Source: Chryseobacterium sp. ISL-80
Lineage (GTDB): Bacteria; Bacillota; Bacilli; Bacillales; Cytobacillaceae
Direction of reading: 5' to 3'
Length of the DNA: 64,000 bases
Assembly (NCBI GenBank): GCA_018613055.1
Contig: JAGGQZ010000009.1
Coordinates: forward strand, 124,001-188,000
Position 1 is the stretch's first letter. Each line of letters starts with the position of its first letter. The position numbers and the translations under genes are program-made. The notes beneath the pieces are model-generated. The model searched no databases and was not told the origin of the DNA. It saw only the letters and a program-made list of their open reading frames with translations. Positions 1 through 8,218 of this stretch are shown here, in pieces.

Positions 1-636
1 TAAATTTTTATAGGATGTTTGATTTTCACTCCATTTATCCTCTAGCCCAATTGAAGGTATATAAGATGCTCCCACTGGTTCATAGAACTTAGAAATAAAT
101 TCCCTGTATGTAAAATGCTTCAGAAGACTTTCGGTATCTTCTTTCCTTGGTTTCAAGAGAATCGTGTAAAGTGGAGGATAAAAGAATAACCCATGGGTAG
201 TGAAAATATCTGGAATAGATTCCTTTGTACCAAGGATAAAATTGGTTTGACGAAAAAAATCCAGCCTGCCAAGTTCTTGAGTGACTTTTAAAAATCTTGT
301 TTGAAGAACTTCTTCAGATAACAAAATAGTCCGTACATGTCGCAGATATAATTGCGGCTGGGAACTTCTCTGCAATTCTGCAAGGATTTCACTCAAGGTT
401 TTGCCGGAGCTTTTCCCAATCCAAATAGGAGAGGGTCCTGCAGGTTTTGCACTTTCTGTTTTGGCCACACCTGAAAAATCCAGGGCCATTGTATAAATAA
501 TGTAGTCATTTTTCTCTTTATCGAAGTCAATCCCGATGGCTACTACATAGGTGAAATCCTGGATATTTTGGCTTGCCCCACAGCTTGTTAAAATCGGGAC
601 CAACAGTACTATTGCAATTATTTTTAAAAGCCGCAT
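1..636 (-). CDS. Ger(x)C family spore germination lipoprotein (partial)
   Basis: This is the C subunit of a GerA-type germinant receptor, an inner spore membrane lipoprotein that works with the A and B subunits encoded just upstream. The minus-strand frame is open from an ATG at 636 to the window edge, so the C-terminus is missing. The N-terminus is a short hydrophobic signal followed by a lipobox (LTSC), then the family pattern of a beta-rich domain with GIDFDKEK near residue 38. An AGGAGG ribosome site lies inside the end of the A gene, and only 1 base separates the two genes, so they are translationally close. Assignment rests on the signal, the family-like sequence and the operon context; the ligand cannot be inferred. 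Confidence 0.9.
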   Translation of the reverse strand, partial: MRLLKIIAIVLLVPILTSCGASQNIQDFTYVVAIGIDFDKEKNDYIIYTMALDFSGVAKTESAKPAGPSPIWIGKSSGKTLSEILAELQRSSQPQLYLRHVRTILLSEEVLQTRFLKVTQELGRLDFFRQTNFILGTKESIPDIFTTHGLFFYPPLYTILLKPRKEDTESLLKHFTYREFISKFYEPVGASYIPSIGLEDKWSENQTSYKNL

Positions 637-637
637 T

Positions 638-2062
638 CTAATCCTCCTGTCGGGTTGGATCATTTGACCTTAAGGAAGCATCTCTTCTCGCCAGCATATT
701 CCATGGCATTTTGAAAAAAGATACACCCAGTTTTGACAATGAAAATGGATAGGAGAAGGACAAATAGGGTACTCCATGGGATGTCAAAGTTGAAAAATAA
801 GAAATAATCAACAGCGTTCCAACGACAATCCCGAAGATACCGAAAAAAGTACCTAATATTAGAATGACAATCCTTAGTAACGTTGCTGCGCCTCCTAGAG
901 TGGGATTCACAAGGGTATAACCGCTGACGAAAACGATACCCCCAACAACCAGCATGGAAGGAGAAGTCAGACCAGAACGAATGGCTGCATCACCGACAAT
1001 CAATCCGCCAAGAACCGAAACGGTTTGTCCGACTGAACGTGGCAGCCTCATTCCGGCCTCATGGAAAAGTTCGAAAAGAAAGAGCATAATGATCATTTCC
1101 ATGGATGTAGAAAGTGGGATGCCTAATCGCGAAACACTGATAGTGGCAACCAGTTGAAAAGGGATTTGATCAATATTATGGGTGGTGAGAGCAACCCAAA
1201 ATCCGGGTAAAAGGATGGAGATGAACAGCGAACTGAGACGCAGCAACCTCTCAAATGAGACATATAAATAATTTTGATTTAAATCCTCTGGCGATTTTAT
1301 TAAGTTGGTAAGATGGACGGGGGCTATTGAAACTAATGGCTGTCCATCAATCATCAATGCATACCTTCCTTGGTTTAAGGCTTCAATAACATAATCAGGT
1401 CTGCCGCTATTATCGGATGTTGTCATGAGAGACCTGGGTTGATCTGCCAGCAATTTCTCTATTTGTTGAAGACTTGTCACTACATCCAAATCAAGATTTT
1501 GAATCTTGTTTTTTATATCATTCAACAACGGCTGATTGATAATGTCATCAATATAAATAAGTGCCATGTTCACATTGCTTCTTTTGCCTATAACAAACTT
1601 CTCCACTTTTAATTGATTGGATTTAAAACGCTTTCTGATCAGCGCCAGGTTGGTATTCAGATCTTCGATAAAGCCGTCTCTCGGGCCCTGTACTGATGGT
1701 TCGATTGAAGATTCTTCCGGGGTCCTAGAAGGAATTTTTGTTACACTGATTGCCAGTATGGTTTTCTCTAAAAAAATAAGAAGGCTTCCAGAGAGAAGTT
1801 TCAGCTGTATGTCAGCCAGGGGAGAATCAGACATATCGTTGACGAGAAATTCGTCCTTAATAAAATTTGTAAAATCCTGTACCTTGCCTTCAGCGTTTTT
1901 CAACTTTGGTAATATGACCTGGTCAATATAATTCACATCGGCAAGACTTACGAAATATGAAAGTTCAAGGGAGAAATGTGTGTACCTCTTTTGTGTGAAA
2001 ACTAGGTCGTCACAATTTAAGAATTCTTCTTTTAGTTGGGTGATCAGATCACGACTTTTCAA
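638..2062 (-). CDS. GerA family spore germination protein (A subunit)
   Basis: This is the A subunit of a GerA-type nutrient germinant receptor. A hydrophilic N-terminal half of about 270 residues is followed by a cluster of membrane segments and a short basic cytoplasmic tail. The longest frame starts at a TTG at 2098 with no ribosome site. A TTG at 2062 preceded by GAAAGGAG is preferred; it gives 474 residues, close to the family norm, and reduces the overlap with the B gene to 14 bp. Genes run B-A-C on the minus strand, which is less common than A-B-C. Known family role: forms the receptor complex in the inner spore membrane. The germinant is unknown. Confidence 0.92.
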   Translation of the reverse strand: MKSRDLITQLKEEFLNCDDLVFTQKRYTHFSLELSYFVSLADVNYIDQVILPKLKNAEGKVQDFTNFIKDEFLVNDMSDSPLADIQLKLLSGSLLIFLEKTILAISVTKIPSRTPEESSIEPSVQGPRDGFIEDLNTNLALIRKRFKSNQLKVEKFVIGKRSNVNMALIYIDDIINQPLLNDIKNKIQNLDLDVVTSLQQIEKLLADQPRSLMTTSDNSGRPDYVIEALNQGRYALMIDGQPLVSIAPVHLTNLIKSPEDLNQNYLYVSFERLLRLSSLFISILLPGFWVALTTHNIDQIPFQLVATISVSRLGIPLSTSMEMIIMLFLFELFHEAGMRLPRSVGQTVSVLGGLIVGDAAIRSGLTSPSMLVVGGIVFVSGYTLVNPTLGGAATLLRIVILILGTFFGIFGIVVGTLLIISYFSTLTSHGVPYLSFSYPFSLSKLGVSFFKMPWNMLARRDASLRSNDPTRQED

Positions 2063-3137
2063 GAGGCTTTTTCTCCTTTCTTTTTGATAAGTAGACAAAA
2101 AAGGTTAGTACAGTTGTAACAGTCACGACTAAAATTAAGCAGAATGGAAGGAAAAAAACGTATAGGAATTTATTGATGTCGTAAGTATCCAGCTTTAAAA
2201 AGGTAGTACCATAGATCATCAAAAATAAAAATGGCAGGAAAAATTTATTTTTCCGTTTATTTAAATATTGGTTGATGATATAAAGGAACAAACTAATGCG
2301 AAAGAAAGCTCCGCTTACCCACTGAAACATGGCAAGGAAATCCAACCTGGAGATAAACTCTCCAATCTTCAAAAGCTTCCATTCTTCATAAGCCGGAAAA
2401 GCAAAATTTCTCGCTTCAACAGGACCGAATTCCATAATAGCGGCTGACAGGGGGCCAACGGTTAAGCCAACTAAAACAAAACCCAACCAAAATATTTCCT
2501 TGAATTTAATTTTTTGCGTAAGATGATGCTGAATCAGAATGATGACAAAGATCTCGGTTAAGCCCGATAATGCATAGAAAACGCCTTTTAAAAAAGGAAC
2601 ATATCCATTCAGAAACAGCGGAAACAAGTATTCTATATCTTTTTGCGTGGTATTTACACTCATAATAAAAAATCCCAGCATTACGACCAGCGGTAAAACA
2701 ATGGTTGACATGATGGCAAGTACCTTTAAAGTCCTGGTAGAAAGCCAGTAACATGATGTTAGTACTACCGCAGAAACAAGAAAACTGGGAGTGGTGGGAA
2801 GAAAATAAATCTCTGCCCAGTAAGACGTATCCAGGAATGTAATGCAAGCGTGCACAAAAAGAATGAACAATAATGGCAGCACAAACAGGGCAGCTAAAAA
2901 CTTTCCATAACGGTTTTTAAGCCAGGTCGTGATCTTCTCCTGCTCAGTATTTTTAGTAATGTAATAAATCATCCATATAAATAGTAAAAAGGGGAAGAAA
3001 GAAGCCAAAACACTTAACCACGCATCCCTAGCTGCCGCTTCCAAAAGCATCGGAATGAGAATCACATGGTTAAATAGCCCCGTAGACAGGACCATGATAA
3101 AAAACACTTCTTTCGCCCTTAGAAGATTATAATTCAA
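2049..3137 (-). CDS. GerB-type spore germination permease (B subunit)
   Basis: This is an integral membrane subunit of the same germinant receptor, belonging to the APC-like spore permease family (about ten hydrophobic segments). An open frame extends to a TTG at 3233, but that start has no ribosome site and lies at the edge of a repeat array. The TTG at 3137, preceded by a GGTGGTG stretch, gives an N-terminus matching how the family begins just before its first membrane helix. The 3' end overlaps the A gene. It is the first gene of the operon. No convincing sigma-G promoter was recognised between it and the repeat array, so the transcription start is unresolved. Confidence 0.88.
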   Translation of the reverse strand: MNYNLLRAKEVFFIMVLSTGLFNHVILIPMLLEAAARDAWLSVLASFFPFLLFIWMIYYITKNTEQEKITTWLKNRYGKFLAALFVLPLLFILFVHACITFLDTSYWAEIYFLPTTPSFLVSAVVLTSCYWLSTRTLKVLAIMSTIVLPLVVMLGFFIMSVNTTQKDIEYLFPLFLNGYVPFLKGVFYALSGLTEIFVIILIQHHLTQKIKFKEIFWLGFVLVGLTVGPLSAAIMEFGPVEARNFAFPAYEEWKLLKIGEFISRLDFLAMFQWVSGAFFRISLFLYIINQYLNKRKNKFFLPFLFLMIYGTTFLKLDTYDINKFLYVFFLPFCLILVVTVTTVLTFFVYLSKRKEKKPLEKS

Positions 3138-3257
3138 TCGAAATTCACCACCAGATTCATTCCCAACAGAGATATCGTTAGCAAAATGGGGGTTTTTTAT
3201 GCAAGACTCTAAGGCTGTTCCAGATTCTTTCAAATTGAGGTAGTGGAGGGGGAAGAG

Positions 3258-3855
3258 TGTAGAAGCATAGGCGAGTTCGGATAGGTAGAGTGGAAAATGG
3301 CTAAAAGTTGTCTGAAGCGGAGGTGAGTTCGGTCAGGTTGAGTGGGAAATGCTGAAAAGCTGTCTGAAGTAGAGGTAACTTCGGACAGGTTGAGTGGGGA
3401 ATGCTGAAAGGCTGTCTGAAGTAGGGGCAAGTTCGGACAGGTTGAGTAGGAAAAGGTGATAAGCTGTCCGAAATATGGGTGAGTTCGGACAGGTTGAGTG
3501 GGAAATAGTGAAAAGCTGTCTGAAGTATAGGCGAGTTCGGACAGGTTTAGCTGAAAATCCTGAAAAGCTGTCCGAAGTAGGGCTTAGTTCGGACAGGTTC
3601 AGAGGAAAATAGTGAAAAGCTGTCTGAAGTAGGGGTAAGTTTGGACAGGTTGAGTGGAAAATAGTGAAAAGCTGTCTGAAGTAAGGGTGAGTTCGGACAG
3701 GTTTAGCTGTAAATGATGGAAAGCTGTCTGAAGTAGGGGTAACTTCGGACAAGTTCAGCGGGAAAATGCTGAAAAGCTGTCTGAAGTAGAGGTAACCTCG
3801 GACAAGTTGAGTGGGAAAAAGGGAAAGCTGTCTGAAGCAGGAGAGATTTCGGACA
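3258..3855. repeat. Tandem array 1: about 11 units of 52 bp with inverted arms
   Basis: The left arm TGTC(T/C)GAA occurs at 3309, 3361, 3413, 3465, 3517, 3569, 3621, 3673, 3725, 3778 and 3829, an almost invariant 52-bp step, plus a degenerate copy at 3258. Each left arm is followed by 11 bases, then TTCGGACA, then a 25-base spacer ending in GAAAAGC or similar. Arms are complementary, so every unit can form an 8-bp hairpin. Most units carry T opposite G, which is a wobble pair only in the plus-strand transcript. The array sits between two minus-strand genes, about 100 bp past the stop of the metallo-hydrolase gene and just before the germination operon. Peptide frames through it are not genes. 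Confidence 0.95.
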
Positions 3856-3956
3856 GCTTTAATGTAAAATAGCGATTAAGATTTCTGCCTGCTTCCTGAA
3901 AAAGAGTTTGGCCATAGGCAGGTTGAAAAGCAAAATGGTTTTGTCTGCTTACATTC

Positions 3957-4718
3957 TTAAAATGAGTATGACTCACCGTCATCCGGGACTAAAATATTTG
4001 AGGAGATTCCTTTCTCATTTGCGAAACTTTTTAATTCTTCTCTAGATAATGTCCAGTGGTTTACTGCTTCCATGTGAACAGCTATAATTTTTGCATTCGG
4101 TGCAGCTTTATAAACTTCATAGACATCCTCTTTTCCCATTACCAAAGATCCGCCCTCGTTGAATTGATTATCCCCGGCATTTACAACAATAATGGCTGGC
4201 TTGTGGGTATCAATTACATTTTGAACCTCGTCGTACCAGACTGTGTCCCCGGCAACATATAATGTTTTCTCTGATGAATGATTGAAAACCACGCCGCATA
4301 CGAGTCCAAGAAGCTTGAGGATTTCTCCTCTTCCATGCTCGCCGTTGGTTTTAGTTAACTGGATGCCTTCGAATACTGTATTTTCTTTTAGAACCTCTAC
4401 ATTTTGGAATCCGGCATTTCGAATTTCTGACGCATCATCTTCGTTCTGGGAAAAAACTTTGATTTGTTTTGGCAATGCTTCCTTTGCAGCATCATCCCAG
4501 TGGTCAAGATGTAAATGCGTGACGATGACGGCATCGATGTCCTGGATGATTTGTTCAATGGATGCAGGCAAGCTTACCAGAGGATTATATTTGTCCTGTC
4601 TCGCTGAATTACGAAAAGGCGGGTAAGTCCCTTTTTCAGCTAACATAGGATCGATTAAAAACTTTTTGCCTGCGTACTCCACCACTATTGTGGCATTACG
4701 GATTTGTTGTATATTCAT
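3957..4718 (-). CDS. Metallo-beta-lactamase-fold metal-dependent hydrolase
   Basis: This is a cytoplasmic metal-dependent hydrolase of the metallo-beta-lactamase superfamily, UlaG/YtkL-like group. The family metal motif is present as THLHLDHWD (His68, His70, Asp72, His73), with GEHGRGE, AGDTVW and a late AVHMEAVNHW segment supplying the remaining ligands. The ATG at 4718 is chosen because an AGGAG site precedes it; the frame extends 24 codons further upstream without a ribosome site. At 253 residues it has normal length for the group. It is divergent from an Lrp-type regulator 127 bp away, which may control it. The substrate is unknown; a phosphodiester, lactone or similar bond is possible. 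Confidence 0.9.
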   Translation of the reverse strand: MNIQQIRNATIVVEYAGKKFLIDPMLAEKGTYPPFRNSARQDKYNPLVSLPASIEQIIQDIDAVIVTHLHLDHWDDAAKEALPKQIKVFSQNEDDASEIRNAGFQNVEVLKENTVFEGIQLTKTNGEHGRGEILKLLGLVCGVVFNHSSEKTLYVAGDTVWYDEVQNVIDTHKPAIIVVNAGDNQFNEGGSLVMGKEDVYEVYKAAPNAKIIAVHMEAVNHWTLSREELKSFANEKGISSNILVPDDGESYSF

Positions 4719-4845
4719 ATTGTAGCTCCTTTTTTTAAAAATTCCTTCTAAGTAATGAATATTGTATATTAACCCAAATGACAGATACATAGATTAAATA
4801 AAGTCTTTTGCCATTTTCACTTTATTTTTGAAAGGAGTTAAATGA

Positions 4846-5256
4846 ATGATGGACCATACTGATCGACTTATCCTGGATGAACTAACCAAGAATAGTCGGA
4901 TAACGATGAAAGAATTAGGGGAGAAGGTCCATTTGACTGGACCCGCCGCTTCAGCAAGAGTGGCTAAATTAGAGGATAGCGGAATCATCGAGGGATACAC
5001 GATTAATGTTAATCAAATAAAAATGGGGTATTCGATCCACGCAATTATACATATTTATACGAAAACTACAAATCATCAACCCTATTTGTCTTTTGTAAAG
5101 AAGCAAAATCCATATGTCATTAATAACTACAAAGTCAGTGGAGAAAGTTGCTATATCTTGGAAGCTAAGTTTCCATCCAATGAAAACTTAGATGGATTTT
5201 TGACTGACTTAAGCAACTATGTGGGCTATAAACTATCGATTGTTATTAATAAATAG
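4846..5256 (+). CDS. Lrp/AsnC family transcriptional regulator
   Basis: This is a 136-residue DNA-binding regulator. Residues 4-60 form the winged helix-turn-helix typical of Lrp/AsnC (LDELTKNSRITMKELGEKV, then the ARVAKLEDSGII turn and recognition helix). Residues 65-136 form the RAM/ligand-binding domain, ending slightly earlier than the usual 145-150 residues. It resembles the LrpC branch known from Bacillus. GAAAGGAG precedes the start by 8 bases; an ATG one codon later is also possible. It is divergent from the metallo-hydrolase gene, and the shared 127-bp intergenic region is the natural operator location. The effector, probably an amino acid or small molecule, cannot be told. Confidence 0.92.
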   Translation: MMDHTDRLILDELTKNSRITMKELGEKVHLTGPAASARVAKLEDSGIIEGYTINVNQIKMGYSIHAIIHIYTKTTNHQPYLSFVKKQNPYVINNYKVSGESCYILEAKFPSNENLDGFLTDLSNYVGYKLSIVINK

Positions 5257-5333
5257 ATGAGGTAATTCGGCTAGTTTTTTAAATCTTTTATGTCAATCCA
5301 CGATCAATACCGATGAACTCCTCATTAAAATGG

Positions 5334-5361
5334 AAGCGCAGGGATGGTACACTGCGCTTTT
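5334..5361 (+). terminator. Rho-independent terminator
   Basis: AAGCGCAG pairs with CTGCGCTT around a 10-base loop, followed by a short T run. It lies 78 bp after the Lrp-type gene and is its likely terminator. Confidence 0.7.
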
Positions 5362-5408
5362 ATGCCTTTAATGATTCAATCCAGATTCAAACTTATTGAG
5401 GATTTGAA

Positions 5409-5537
5409 TTAACCTTTCCGTTCCTTTTCTAATTTTTCAATAAGAGATTCAACGGTTTTCATAATCGTTTCATTACTCACATCTCGACCTAGCACAGCAC
5501 TTGCCCTTTTGATCAACTCTTCTTTATTAATACTCAT
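5409..5537 (-). CDS. Small hypothetical protein, 42 aa
   Basis: This short minus-strand frame starts MSINKEELIKRA and ends ...EKLEKERKG. It is charged, predicted helical, and lacks Cys and membrane segments. An AGAGGA ribosome site lies about 9 bases before the ATG, and the codon use looks like the neighbouring genes, which is why it is called. No family was recognised. It stands alone between the Lrp-type gene and the nucleotidyltransferase gene, both on the plus strand. Confidence 0.55.
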   Translation of the reverse strand: MSINKEELIKRASAVLGRDVSNETIMKTVESLIEKLEKERKG

Positions 5538-5751
5538 ATAATTTTCATTCCTCTTCTATCATATAAGGCACACAATTTATATTATCGGCATATTTTAACG
5601 GATGATTAACAGGAATTTTTGGGAAGAAGAGGGTAACTGCCATGATGTATGTAAGCAGCAGGTTATTTTGTTGTACCATTTTTATAAAGGAGTAGTATCC
5701 CTTACTCTATGGTAAAATAAGAATAAACGTTCGGTGTTTGGAGGAGAAAAC

Positions 5752-6315
5752 ATGTTAAAGAGTAAGGAAGATGTTATAGATATAATTCAGTCCGATGATA
5801 AAATGATGGAAATTATACATACTGCAAGCACTCTTGATTTGCCTGACTGGTGGATCTGTGCCGGATTTGTCCGGTCGAAAATTTGGGACACTTTACATGG
5901 CTTCGTGGAGCGAACATTGACACCGGATGTTGATGTGATATATTTTGATCCTTCAAATCTTGATGAAGATTACGAAAAAGCATTAGAAAAAAAGCTGGCA
6001 GCCCTATTGCCTGGCATTCCCTGGTCAGTAAAAAATCAAGCAAGGATGCATGTGGTGAATCAGATTCCACCGTATACATCCTCTGAAGATGCAATTTCCA
6101 AATTCCCTGAAACGGCAACAGCCCTCGGAGTGAAGCTGGATAGTGAAAATCAATTGGTACTTACAGCTCCTTGTGGTATAGAGGATGTACTAAATCTAGA
6201 GGTTAAGCCTACTCCATTTTTTACAGAAACAAGTGAACGGGTTGCCATTTATGAGCAACGGCTGGTTAAGAAAAATTGGAAAGATATTTGGCCTATGGTC
6301 AAAGTTCATAATTGA
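5752..6315 (+). CDS. Nucleotidyltransferase-family protein (NTP_transf_6/DUF925-like)
   Basis: This 187-residue protein belongs to the small nucleotidyltransferase-like family found in many bacteria as a stand-alone gene. Supporting motifs are WWICAGFVRSKIWD near the N-terminus, TLTPDVDVIYFD with the acidic pair expected for metal binding, and the C-terminal W-K-x-I-WP ending (NWKDIWPMV). The ATG at 5752 follows GGAGGAG by 7 bases; an upstream in-frame start at 5734 has no site. The cellular substrate is not known for this family. It appears monocistronic. Confidence 0.85.
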   Translation: MLKSKEDVIDIIQSDDKMMEIIHTASTLDLPDWWICAGFVRSKIWDTLHGFVERTLTPDVDVIYFDPSNLDEDYEKALEKKLAALLPGIPWSVKNQARMHVVNQIPPYTSSEDAISKFPETATALGVKLDSENQLVLTAPCGIEDVLNLEVKPTPFFTETSERVAIYEQRLVKKNWKDIWPMVKVHN

Positions 6316-6593
6316 AAGCAGTGGCACTGTATGAAAAGCATCTCAATCGGCGTTACACAATTTCATCCTCAAACTTATTGTTTAGGTTGCCAAGTAATAG
6401 ACGAGGTAAGGTAATTATATTTTTTCGGATGAGCTGCTTAAACAATTCAATGAAAACGGACAGATAGGTCTGATTTCAAAGGTAGCGGTCGCTCATTCTC
6501 CAATTGTTTGGTGGCTGTCTTATTTTTTCTGTTCGGACATGAGACAGAACTTCTAATTTGTTTTATACTAATATTCAAAGGAGGTGAGGGAAA

Positions 6594-7001
6594 ATGGAAG
6601 CACAAATACTAGAAATTTTAGTAGGTATGCAAAAGGATCTTGTTGACGTAAAAAGTGATTTGAGGGATGTAAAAGCAGACGTAAGTGATTTAAAAGCTGA
6701 TATGAGAAATGTAAAAGCAGACATGGGTGTTTTAAAAGCTGATATGACAAACGTAAAAGCAGATGTCATCAATCTAATAGGTAATGTGACGAATTTAGAA
6801 AATAAACTTGAAGTGGTTCAAGCCGATATCCAAGAGGTCAAGGCAACAGTTGACCGAATAGAAGCGGCACAAATTGAAGATGTCATCGGGATATTAAAAG
6901 TAAGTAAGAAGAAAACAGATTTTGAAGTTGACTATTTGGACAAGAGAATAACAGAAATGGACAAGCGTCTATTTGTTCTTGAAAAGAAGATACAAGAATA
7001 A
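6594..7001 (+). CDS. Heptad-repeat coiled-coil protein, 135 aa
   Basis: This is an almost fully coiled-coil protein. Residues 16-60 repeat a 14-residue (two-heptad) module of the form VKADVxxLKADM about three times, visible in the DNA as a 42-bp imperfect repeat. A second coil covers residues 62-95 and a third the C-terminus after a KKKTDFE break. There is no signal peptide or membrane segment. A GGAGGTGAGGG site precedes the ATG. A shorter protein of the same style is encoded at 7629, starting almost identically (MEEILKQILNEIKDMR versus MEAQILEILVGMQKDL), so the two look like relatives. Function is not known. Confidence 0.8.
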   Translation: MEAQILEILVGMQKDLVDVKSDLRDVKADVSDLKADMRNVKADMGVLKADMTNVKADVINLIGNVTNLENKLEVVQADIQEVKATVDRIEAAQIEDVIGILKVSKKKTDFEVDYLDKRITEMDKRLFVLEKKIQE

Positions 7002-7628
7002 GTCTCAATCTTAAGAGTTTCTTGTATTTATAAATTAAATCCATATCAATGGGATGATTCGTTTTTCGGTTATATTGATTCACTTCAAGATTTGTTTAAC
7101 TCCTTCGTTATTAACCCTTATGCTAACGAATTATAAGTGCTTGTTTGTTTCAGTCATCCATGAATTTACGGTAATAAAACTCTGCTAAACAATACCTCTT
7201 ATAAAATAATAAATACTCCTTTTTCTGTCACTTTTTTCTTTTGTTTAATTCACTTTTCTAAAATGAATTCCTCTATTAACCTGTACCCCTCATCTTGTAT
7301 TGCATTTACAATGCTTGTGCTGTGGCGGATGGATGCTGCTGATTATGAGAGAATTATCTCAGAAGAGGATATTTCTTAACGCATTTCGAAACTGGGTAGT
7401 GTTAATCCCTTGATCTGGAAGGATATTATTTCTACGATGGCAGAAAAATAAAAAGCGGCCCAACAGGAAGCATTGTTGGACTTACTAATTGTTGATATAA
7501 AGATTATAGGGAATAAAGTTGGTTTCGAAAAACAACTAACCTGACCTGGCTTTGCAACCAATTTTTTCGTTTTAACTCAATAGTTCATACTAAAATAAAA
7601 TTAAGAGTATTGAACGGGGGAACAATCT
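7002..7628. other. Intergenic stretch with no intact gene
   Basis: This 627-bp AT-rich stretch separates the two coiled-coil genes. It contains a possible broken small gene (7263-7451) and, at 7454-7480, a CCAACA/TGTTGG hairpin that would be followed by a T-rich stretch only on the minus strand. No promoter, RNA gene or repeat was recognised elsewhere in it. Confidence 0.5.
7263..7451 (+). pseudogene. Possible small broken gene with in-frame TAA
   Basis: The frame beginning MNSSINLYPSS reads for 38 codons to a TAA at 7377-7379 and then continues in frame for 23 more codons (RISKLGSVNPLIWKD...) to a second stop. Both halves have natural-looking composition, which suggests one 61-residue product interrupted by a nonsense mutation. 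No ribosome site was found before the ATG and no family was recognised, so this is tentative. Confidence 0.3.
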
Positions 7629-7868
7629 GTGGAAGAAATCTTAAAGCAAATTTTAAATGAGATAAAAGATATGCGTGTTGATATTAAAGATTTGAGACAA
7701 GGACAGAACAGGCTGGAAATTGGTCAGGAAAAGTTACAGAAGACTCTGTTCGATAGTATAGGGTTAAACATAGATAAAATTGTTGAGCATATTGATGATA
7801 AGACTGAAGCTTTAAACAAAAGAGTTTACAAAGTAGAGACAGAGATTGAACGGTTGAGTAGACAGTAA
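7629..7868 (+). CDS. Small coiled-coil protein, 79 aa
   Basis: This is a GTG-started 79-residue helical protein with two heptad segments (residues 1-35 and 50-78) separated by a short hinge at DSIGLNID. It has no membrane segment. A GGGGG stretch 8 bases upstream serves as ribosome site and a strong terminator begins at the stop codon. The N-terminus resembles that of the 135-residue coiled-coil protein encoded at 6594. Function is unknown; proteins of this kind are common near accessory genes in Bacillus. Confidence 0.7.
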   Translation: MEEILKQILNEIKDMRVDIKDLRQGQNRLEIGQEKLQKTLFDSIGLNIDKIVEHIDDKTEALNKRVYKVETEIERLSRQ

Positions 7869-7888
7869 GGCTTCCTTGCTGTTTTTTT
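7864..7888 (+). terminator. Rho-independent terminator
   Basis: A 7-bp stem (AGTAAGG with CCTTGCT, one G-T pair) with a 3-base loop is followed by GTTTTTTT. It overlaps the stop codon of the 79-residue coiled-coil gene. Confidence 0.75.
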
Positions 7889-7908
7889 GTTTGTTTACAA
7901 AGTGAAGC

Positions 7909-7944
7909 AAAAAAGATCTCAACGATCAATACGAAGGTTGAGAT
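7909..7944 (-). terminator. Rho-independent terminator (minus strand)
   Basis: ATCTCAAC and GTTGAGAT form an 8-bp stem, and on the minus strand it is followed by CTTTTTT. It lies 12 bp past the stop of the DUF4083-like gene and is its terminator. Confidence 0.75.
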
Positions 7945-7956
7945 GTTAAGGTATTG

Positions 7957-8151
7957 CTAAACTTTATTATTCTTTTCAAGTAAGTCAATGATTTTAACAA
8001 GTTTCTTTTCAATCTCATGGGTTTGGGTTCTTTTAGCAGAAGTATTTATTATAATTCTGCGAATAAAAAGCGTGAAGGAAACCACGAACAAGATTATTAG
8101 TACAATTACGATTCCAATGAAAAATAGTGAAGCAATATTTATGCCTTCCAT
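7957..8151 (-). CDS. Small membrane protein, DUF4083-like
   Basis: This 64-residue protein has one N-terminal membrane helix (about residues 8-30), a basic stop-transfer stretch (RRIIINTSAKR) and a charged helical tail ending in EKKLVKIIDLLEKNN. That layout matches the DUF4083 family of short Bacillus membrane proteins. The ribosome site is weak (GTGGGT). Upstream, in the sense direction, lies a 52-bp repeat array, so transcription probably starts within or just after it. Function is unknown. Confidence 0.7.
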   Translation of the reverse strand: MEGINIASLFFIGIVIVLIILFVVSFTLFIRRIIINTSAKRTQTHEIEKKLVKIIDLLEKNNKV

Positions 8152-8218
8152 AACGTGAGACCCACTTTCTGCTATAAATTTAGTCGAAGATGTATCAAAT
8201 TTATTAACAAAAGCTATA

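Noticed and set aside
3333-3752. 139-residue repetitive protein (minus strand)
   Set aside because: It is the translation of the 52-bp array; the period is not a multiple of three, so the peptide changes register each unit, and there is no ribosome site. Frames at 3230-3430 and 3755-3982 are rejected for the same reason.
3258-3855. CRISPR array
   Set aside because: Units are 52-bp direct repeats with similar, not unique, spacers, and the arms are tandemly inverted; no cas gene is present. The same applies to the arrays at 8219, 18509, 37392 and 48502.
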